From: Nectonema munidae
Lineage: Eukaryota; Nematomorpha; Nectonematoida; Nectonematidae
Length of the DNA: 64,000 bases
Assembly: GCA_030549495.1 (NCBI GenBank)
Contig: JAUIRK010000875.1
Location: 399,501 to 463,500 of the forward strand
Direction of reading: 5' to 3'
A program made the position numbers and the translations under genes. Shown in pieces: positions 57,110 through 64,000 of the stretch. The notes under the pieces were generated by a model. That model saw only the letters and a program-made list of their open reading frames with translations. It did no database searches and was not told the DNA's origin. How positions within the stretch are numbered: position 1 is the first letter of the stretch; each line of letters opens with the position of its first letter.

Positions 57110-60100
57110 TCACAATTTAGGACGTTTATTCTTGAAAAAATCAAAATTCATGGCACAATCAGATGAGTGCACATTTTTCCGTTTTGTAGAGTTTCCACCA
57201 CGTCTTTTAATTTCACTGCACAAGAAGGAACTCAGGTCTTGAGAACTTTTCTTCATCATCTCTAAATTGGGTGAAGAAACTGGATTGGAAATTAATTTAG
57301 TCGATGTCTTCACAGAAACATTTGAAAGCGCTTGATTCACGGCTAAAAAGAAATGTAAAAAATTAAAAGATTTAGATATAGAAATGCATCAGAATAGGAA
57401 CTTTTTTGTTTGATATTTTAAGGTTGGCCCTAACCATATAACCCTTTAGAATAATTACCAATATAATTAAACGAGTTATTAAGGATTTTTTTTAATAATA
57501 ACAAAAGCTACACCTCTAATATTTTAAGATCGTACGCCATTTTAAATAACTGCCCTATTTCCATTAAAAGATATAAAGCTTGCTCACCAACGCGCTCTTA
57601 TTTATGTCGACTTTCATTACTAGAAGCTTAAAATGTCTTAAAAGGTTTAAATATGAAAATGTCAATGGTCAAATAAAAAATAAAAATTTCAACTCTTTTC
57701 TGTGCAAGTGTAATTCCTGAAATAAGTCTCTTTTACTAAATCCAGTAAAAGTCGGAAGACTTGGGTGTTTCATAGGAATCGTAGTAAACAATTGAGATAT
57801 CATATACGCTTTTCAAACTGACGAAGTTGAATGGTTTGGTTAGTGTTGGGGCATATGTTACTATTTAAAATTAAAGTGTGCGAAAGGACATAAATAAGGT
57901 TAGCTAGATACTTTGTTTCGATACCATAAGGTCTATTGTTCGAACCAGAAAAAGGTTCCTTTGCTCATAGTAACATTTTAACATACACTTTGAATAAATA
58001 CACCTACCAATTTTTTCAATGTATAAATGTACTCACAAACGCGATTTATAATTTAGTTAAAAAATTTGAGGTAAACTCTATATTGCATATTCATAAAGGA
58101 GGGGAAAGAAAGTTCGCATGAACTATCAACGTTAAATGCCTTAGGAGTATGGTTGTACAGAATTCCATCTTGACTTCTCGTAGTTCGATAAAAAGTAGCG
58201 CAAAATGTGCTTTCTTTGTAAGAAAAGATTACACAGTACCTTTACATATAACATGGATTCATGCAACAACTAGTTAATAGTTGTAACTAGAGTTATGGAA
58301 TCGGAAGAAAAATATTCAAAATATTTCAAGCAAATTCTTACTCTGGGCCTCGATAAAATATGGGCCTCTCTATACAAAAATTGAAGCAATTTTTATTATT
58401 ATTTAAAATACCGTATATCTTGCAATATAGTATTTTCATTAAAATCTAACATGAAATTTCACCTCGACTCATAGTCAGCGATAGCCTGCCTGCCTGCGCT
58501 ACAATTGGAAAAGAAATTTCGTATTTTCAAACTTCACTTTTTTGAGTACCGTAAAATCGCGTTGTAATAAAAATATATATAAATATTTATTAAAAGTTGA
58601 AAAAACAAAACGTAATCTTACATGATAAAAAATTTATTTGATTGAGGATATTTCTATAGATTTTTCATTTTTATTTTTGTTATATATTATTCATTGAAAG
58701 AGACGATTTAAAGAAGTTAATTTGAAATAATATATAGTTTCTTAAGCAAAATTCAAATACATCAAATTCAATATATAAGTGGAACCTCGGTTTTCGAACA
58801 TCTAGGTACTCGTACAATTCGGTTTTCGGCCAAAAAACCGAGGAAAAATTGTTTCAGTTTTCGAACAGAATTCGGTATTCAGCCAGCCAAATTTAATAGA
58901 TAGACACACATGAACAACTGGCATTATTTATATAAAACGTACACATAGAATTGATAAATTAGACATTATATATACTAATAGTGCACATAATAAGACATTT
59001 TTATGACATATTATTGATACAGGCAGACGACTCAGCGATTTTCAAGTATCAAAAAGGTTCTAAAGGTTCCAAAAAAAAATGAAAAAGGTTCCACATGTAA
59101 AAAATCATTCAAGACTATGTGAAAAACTTTATTCATATGCTTTACGAATATAAAAAAAAAAACTAAAAAAATTGCACAAAAAAATTAAAAACAGTATAAA
59201 TTAAAATAAATTGCACTAAAAACATCAAACTGGAAAATTTGAAAAATTATAATCATTTGTTTTAAAAACTATTCAATTAAATCAGACTTCTTTTTATTTA
59301 CGTATTTTTTACAAAAAAAAAGCTATCGTATGAAGCGTAATTTAGAAACGTGACGTACCATTCACCACTGCTTGACAAAAGATGCATCGTATTTGCTACG
59401 TCCCTAACTTTATGAATAAACATTGACAAACCCTGTGAGTTGGCACAAAAGTATGTTCTACTTCATCCAGCTACATTATCGCGTGATCGATATAAGGATC
59501 GCCCATGATTACCCTCATACTTCGTAAATATGCACCAAACCCCAGTTTCTGATAACGAGGAAACAGAACTAAGTAGATGACAAAATTCTATTTATCAAGA
59601 AATGAAAAAATCATTTACTGTCCTATTGTGCATCTGAATTGATAGTGGAAAGTAAAAAATAAATAACTGCTCTAAAGGAAAATTTATGAGTGATATGGTG
59701 GTCCATCTGAACAAGAAATCGTGGATGGATCTGTAGGTCTTCGACGACAACCCTGACAGAAAAATTGCAAGTACGATCAAACACGGTCCCTTGAAGTATT
59801 GCGGACAAGTATCTAATCACCTCTAAAATCTATAACTTGGTAGTAATTTTAAAAGAATTACATGTTTTTGCTTTGAATAGATAATAATCTAAGGGTTTTT
59901 ATCCATCCAGCAAGAGGTCTAAAGATTTGTAACGCGGCGAGCGAAAGATTTAAATTTGACACCCCTGATTTAGAGGATTTCTCTGATAAGACAAATATAT
60001 AACGAAAGGGCATATATAATATCATGAATTAACTTAATATTATACCATGCAGAGCAATAGCACTTTGAAAAGTTTTCAAATGGTCTTGATCGGGAGAGCT

Positions 60101-60417
60101 TAGGAAAACATCTGTGGAGGTGTATGCAGAAGTGGGAAATGCTACTTTGCACTTAACACAATTATTAGGGGTATGGTGAAGGTGGTGATGATGAGGAAAA
60201 CTTGGGGAAGAACTGCATGAATTTCTATTCTTTTGAATGCTGCGCTTTGGAGAACCTGCTCCATCCGTTTTCAAATAGTCTAACAGTTCATCTTTTGAAA
60301 GTTTTTTTCGTTTTAATAGCGCATAAATTTCTTTACACTTTTTACCCTTGCCATGTTGGATTCCAACTTCATAGTGAGATTTTTTGGAATCTAAGGCTTC
60401 TAAATCATGATAAATAC
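57110..60417 (-). CDS. Unrecognised host protein, last two exons
   Basis: Two exons join in phase: 60417-60046 (TTTATTCAG acceptor, CATG|GTATAA donor) and 57342-57110 (TTTTTTAG acceptor, stop TGA). They give about 200 residues. The first part is Lys-rich and helical (SKKSHYEVGIQHGKGKKCKE, IYALLKRKKLSKDELLDYLK). Then come a Ser/His stretch (SSPSFPHHHHLHHTP) and a Cys pair (NCVKCKVAF). The C-terminus is basic with nuclear-localisation-like clusters (EIKRRGGNSTKRK, FFKNKRPKL). The intron is 2.7 kb and holds decayed repeats. Upstream exons lie to the right and were not found. A nuclear role is inferred from the basic clusters only. Confidence 0.65.
57899..58280 (+). repeat. SINE-like dispersed repeat, family C, copy 2 (interrupted)
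   Basis: GATACTTTGTTTCGATACC, CCTTTGCTCATAG, then after about 210 bp of other sequence GTAGTTCGATAAAAAGTAGC, TGTGCTTTCTTTG and CCTTTACATATAACATGGAT. The order matches 54284-54450, with an insertion in the middle. Confidence 0.45.
58770..58880. mobile_element. Mariner/pogo-like terminal sequence
   Basis: AGTGGAACCTCGGTTTTCGA then ACATC, followed by CGGTTTTCGGCCAAAAAACC and TTTTCGAACAGAATTCGG, resembles the CCTCGGTTTTCGAAC-type ends of mariner/pogo elements. No partner end was found. Confidence 0.4.
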
Positions 60418-60678
60418 CTGAATAAAGATGTGTCTAACACAATATCGGATCAACATTTCAATAGGATGATTGTTAAATGATACGTTATTACGCCTTTTTA
60501 TATAATAAATAATAATAAAAATATGTTACTGATATCATCTTGTATCACAATTTAAGATATTTTGAACAAATTCCATTTTGACACTTCATAAAGAATTATA
60601 TGTATAATAAATTATGGATAAACTTTGTTACAAAAATAAAAACTATATAGTATAAAATAGCCAACATGAAAACGTTGA

Positions 60679-60804
60679 CTCTTTCAGAAAAAAAGAGGTC
60701 ATCACTGACACACGAAATAAAAAACCGTCTGCTTTAAATTATATCAAAATTGATTTAAAATAAAAGGCAGACGATTAAATTTATTAAACCAATGTCTGAA
60801 AGAG
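60679..60804. mobile_element. piggyBac-type MITE, TTGA/TTAA flanks
   Basis: The TIRs are CTCTTTCAGA and TCTGAAAGAG (10-bp perfect). TTAA lies on the right at 60805-60808, and TTGA on the left at 60675-60678 (one change from TTAA). The interior has ACCGTCTGCTTTAAATTATA and AAAGGCAGACGATTAAATTT, sharing GCAGACGA with the STT3A-intron copies. Confidence 0.75.
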
Positions 60805-61420
60805 TTAAGACTTAAGACAAACTATTTTTAGACTAATATCCTGCTTTTTTTCAAACAGAATACAACTGAAAAGCAAACTATTTTTATTTTGTGGAAAACG
60901 GCTTTAGCATCGAGACACAAAACGTAGATTTGAATTTACATAAAACCGAAATGGTTAATTTTTCACATTAGAGAAAATGGGAGTGGTATCTCTTTGTAGG
61001 TAACCCCCATATTGAACAGTATAGCGTTGTAAATAATGAATCCATAATCGAAGCAAACCCAATTACGAGCCAAACTCATGCTGAACTGTGATAAAGTGTA
61101 TTAAAAATTGGATTAACAAATACGTGAATGAAAATTGTACTAGGCCAAGGAAAAGATAGTGAGTATCATTATTACTAAACACAAGAAAATCACATTTTCT
61201 TGTCTTTCAATCAACAAGCTTGTTTATCTGTGTAACTGTAATATGTTAATGATAAATTAAAACTTTTAAATTTAAAAATGTTTGTAACGACTTATCTTTG
61301 CAATGTAAATATTATCAGAAAAGAATATGATATAAAAAATATCATTTTGACAGTTTATGCTACATTTTTAATTCTTGAATATGCTGTATTCATTTCAAAT
61401 ATAATTTTTAGTCATCTCAT

Positions 61421-62058
61421 GTCCAATCAAACACCACATTGGAGATCTAGCCGCCTAAAGGACAAAACAGGTTCCATTAGTAAAATACCTCAATCAACAT
61501 CAGTGGTCGGATCAGAGCTGTCAGTCACTACCTTACTATCTGAAATGGGTGAACAAGAAAGACTCTTAGAAACTGCAAGTGAGCTCAATATCACTGAAGC
61601 GACCACCTCTGAAGCATTTGAGTCTACAAAGCCCTTCTAGTGGCCTTGGCAATATCATCATCAAGAGATCCAAGCCGCTACGTAAACCACAGAATCATAG
61701 GCGTAATGACCCTAGCCCTCCTCCACTAGAAAACTTCCCACCATCCTACTCGCAGGAGATTTGGCACCAGGAGTTGCTCAGTGCCTTAAGTGATGTCAAA
61801 AGAGGTGTAGATCAGATTTTACTCAAAGTTGATCGACTCCAAGAATGTGTTAATATAGTCTTGAATAAGGCAGAAACGCATGAAGAAAGAATCAGTCAAC
61901 TGGAATGCTCCATGGTGACAAATGCAATTCGCTCTAATGTAGCTCAGGTGCAATCCAGTGCTGTTCCACAAGCTGGGAGCAATGTCCCATCTGCACCAAT
62001 TCAGCCTGGTGATGACCAGTTCTTAACAATTGAAGAGTTGCTAAAATTGAATGACTGA
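61421..62058 (+). CDS. Unrecognised coiled-coil coding region in two frames
   Basis: One frame begins MSNQTPHWRSSRLKDKTGSI and is basic then Ser/Thr/Glu-rich, ending at 61640. A second, overlapping frame (61579-62058) carries RNDPSPPPLENFPPSYSQEI then a heptad-like helix (ELLSALSDVKRGVDQILLKV, DRLQECVNIVLNKAETHEER) and an acidic end (FLTIEELLKLND). Codon use is coding-like throughout, so the two frames probably come from one former gene. It could be an old retrocopy, an accessory ORF of an unknown mobile element, or two exons. I do not recognise the family. Confidence 0.45.
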
Positions 62059-62059
62059 T

Positions 62060-63830
62060 AATTGGAAGCCTGATTTTTGTAGTGTATGTTTTTTAGTTAG
62101 GAAATTGTTGGTTTTTAATTTAAAATAATGACAAATGTGGATAAAGACCATATCCATGTAGGGTATTGTAAGTTGCAAAAATTTAAAAATAATGTTTTTA
62201 CATTATAATTTAATTTTATCAAATTTTACTTATTAGCTTTTTAAATAAAATCATGTTATAAAATATATATAGAAATTAAATTTTAAAAATGATATCATCT
62301 AATTTGAGATCGGTACATCACTAGATCCCAGTTATTTACTTTGTTAGAATTTAAACCAAATTAAAGAAAATAAAGAATTCGCCTTACTTTAAATACGGAT
62401 ATGGCCTATGCATACTTAACTACAAGTACACGGTTCAAGTTCGCAAAAAGTTGATCGCAAAAATTATTTACATTTCAAGTTCACCGATAACTTCTATGAA
62501 AATAATATTGATATAATAATGAAGCAAAGAAACAGCGAAACTTTGTATTTAAAAACAAAAAGTCAAGGTTTTAATAGGAAACAGGCTGCCTCGAAATTAT
62601 TTGTATACAGCAAATACACTTAACATCTTGAAGGTGATGACAAGCCAATTTAAAAGTGAAACGCTTACAGATTCCCTTTCAAAAAATAATATAAGAGAAA
62701 TGGGAAATGTTTTTCTTATGTTCGAAATAACTATAGGTTCTCCAATAACACCTCAGGAAGATATCATAATTAAGAATGTGAAATTATTTTGATGAATTTT
62801 GGATCTATTTAAAAAATTATAACAATCTGAAAAAGACAAAAGATAAGTCCATTGGGTGAAGTAAGTGAGAATCAAGCTATTTTCAAAAGCATTACAATTA
62901 TAAAAATATTTAAAATATCTTTTGACAAGAGTGCCCATAAGATTAAATTGGAATATAAATTAGACAGAAAAACTAGACATCTACTTTATTTATTATAAAA
63001 AAATTGAAAGGACTCGAGATTTTAGACAAACTATATATAGCAAGGATGAAGAGATAGATATAAAGGAAAACATGAGTAGCAAAGATTTTAGAAGACGAGT
63101 ATGGATGTAATGTAAAGATACAAAGGATTGGAGGAACAAACTGCATTAAAAGATTATGTGTACTAGGATTTATAATACTGGTTCCGTGAACGATGCATCT
63201 GAAATATAGGGTGTGTAAATATAAATAATAATGAAGTATATAATATATATAATTGTTCGTTTACAAGTATGTAGTTAAAAACGGTATAAATTATTACATT
63301 TTTGTTATTTTTAGAGTATTAAAATATAGATACGATAAATACACGCTATAACTACGCGTTAGGAGGAACAGTGAAAAGATATCTCTATGCTAACATCAAG
63401 CAAAGCAAAGCAAACACTTAAATTTATTAAACGAGGAATATTACAAGATTGAATAGAAATAGTTTTCGTAAATATAAACTAAACTTTAAAATAAAATTAA
63501 TAGACACACATATGCTGTTGTATAAAATTATTAAATAGCTTAAGTGAAGAAGTTCAGTCATATAACATTTTGTAATGACTTGTGGCTTACGAAAGATCGA
63601 CTCAGACCCCTCGTGGTGAAGTTTGAAGATAAACAGAGACGACGGTTTACATGAGATTAAATTATAATGGAAAAGAAAAATCGAGATTACAAGGAATAGA
63701 AATAAAAGTGGAAACATTCAAATATCAGTGATCAAATTCAAAAGATGGTGATTTCGAGTATTAAATAAAAGAACATATTAAAACGCAGGGTGGCTAGAGT
63801 GGAATTAGCATTGATAATTTCAGATAAAAG
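62060..63830. other. Gene-free AT-rich interval
   Basis: No gene, RNA or repeat is supported. Open frames here are short and low-complexity. Confidence 0.35.
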
Positions 63831-63869
63831 AATTGGAATTGCAGGAAAAAGCAAAGTATACAGGTATAC

Positions 63870-64000
63870 TTGGCTGAAATGGTTACTGAAATGAGGATGT
63901 TAAGATGAATGACTGGAAAGACAAAATTGAAAACAATACAATCAGAATGGTAACAAAAGTCGAGAAAGTATGAGAGAAAGTAGGCTCAGATGGTATGGTA
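63870..64000 (+). pseudogene. RTE-like LINE C-terminal fragment (cut by window edge)
   Basis: MRMLR-MTGKTKLKTIQSEW is followed, after a frame change, by KSRESMRESRLRWYG. This is the well-known tail of RTE-type reverse transcriptases (MRMLRWM-G-T-KDKIRN...KMRESRLRWFGHV). It carries at least one stop and one frame change. Upstream DNA to 63760 may belong to it. Confidence 0.7.

Noticed and set aside
59623-59820. Possible internal exon of the unrecognised gene (RYLSAILQGTVFDRTCNF)
   Set aside because: There is no convincing donor, and the flanking exons already join in phase without it.
1-64000. CRISPR array, bacterial operon or phage-like features
   Set aside because: The introns, SINEs and gene families are those of an animal nucleus; the tandem repeats have no spacer structure.
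1-64000. Retroviral or LTR-type copies
   Set aside because: I saw no paired LTRs, primer site, or gag, protease, integrase or envelope-like motifs; the reverse-transcriptase traces are of LINE type.

Overview
The window is AT-rich animal nuclear DNA. It has short exons with GT/AG borders, large introns, tRNA-derived SINEs, decayed LINEs and many cut-and-paste DNA transposons. The protein sequences and the mix of hAT, piggyBac and Merlin elements suit an arthropod, perhaps a copepod. The species is an inference, and nothing in the sequence names it.

Region 1 (1-13705) is one host gene on the minus strand: STT3A, the catalytic subunit of oligosaccharyltransferase. I could place twelve exons whose phases all join. 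The last coding part lies beyond the left edge. The introns are full of mobile DNA: a hAT MITE nested in another hAT MITE, three piggyBac-type MITEs with TTAA flanks, tRNA-derived SINE copies and a hAT transposase fragment.

Region 2 (13.7-29.8 kb) has no complete host gene. It holds a decayed LINE (15.8-18.3 kb), Charlie-like hAT ends, two adjoining tandem arrays with periods of about 151 and 141-144 bp, a GTF2IRD2-like hAT fragment, a 670-bp inverted repeat followed by a 28-bp minisatellite, and one likely 3'-terminal exon of an unknown gene on the plus strand.

Region 3 (29.9-31.3 kb) is a complete intronless gene for ERp44 on the minus strand, a secretory-pathway thioredoxin-fold chaperone. 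STT3A and ERp44 both act in the endoplasmic reticulum, but no functional link between the two loci is implied.

Region 4 (32-50 kb) is a transposon bed. It contains a foldback MITE, two different broken piggyBac transposase genes, a broken ZNF862-like hAT, two Merlin-like N-terminal fragments, a (GT)n microsatellite, a LINE reverse-transcriptase scrap, and two copies of a tRNA-derived SINE, each with a perfect target-site duplication.

Region 5 (50-64 kb) holds a hAT MITE with a perfect 8-bp duplication and another SINE-like repeat. It also has the last two exons of an unrecognised, probably nuclear host protein (minus strand), a coiled-coil coding region of unknown origin, a fourth TTAA-type MITE, and an RTE-like LINE scrap at the right edge. 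I found no convincing new biological system. The most informative signals are the nested or precisely bounded mobile elements and the two unrecognised host coding segments.
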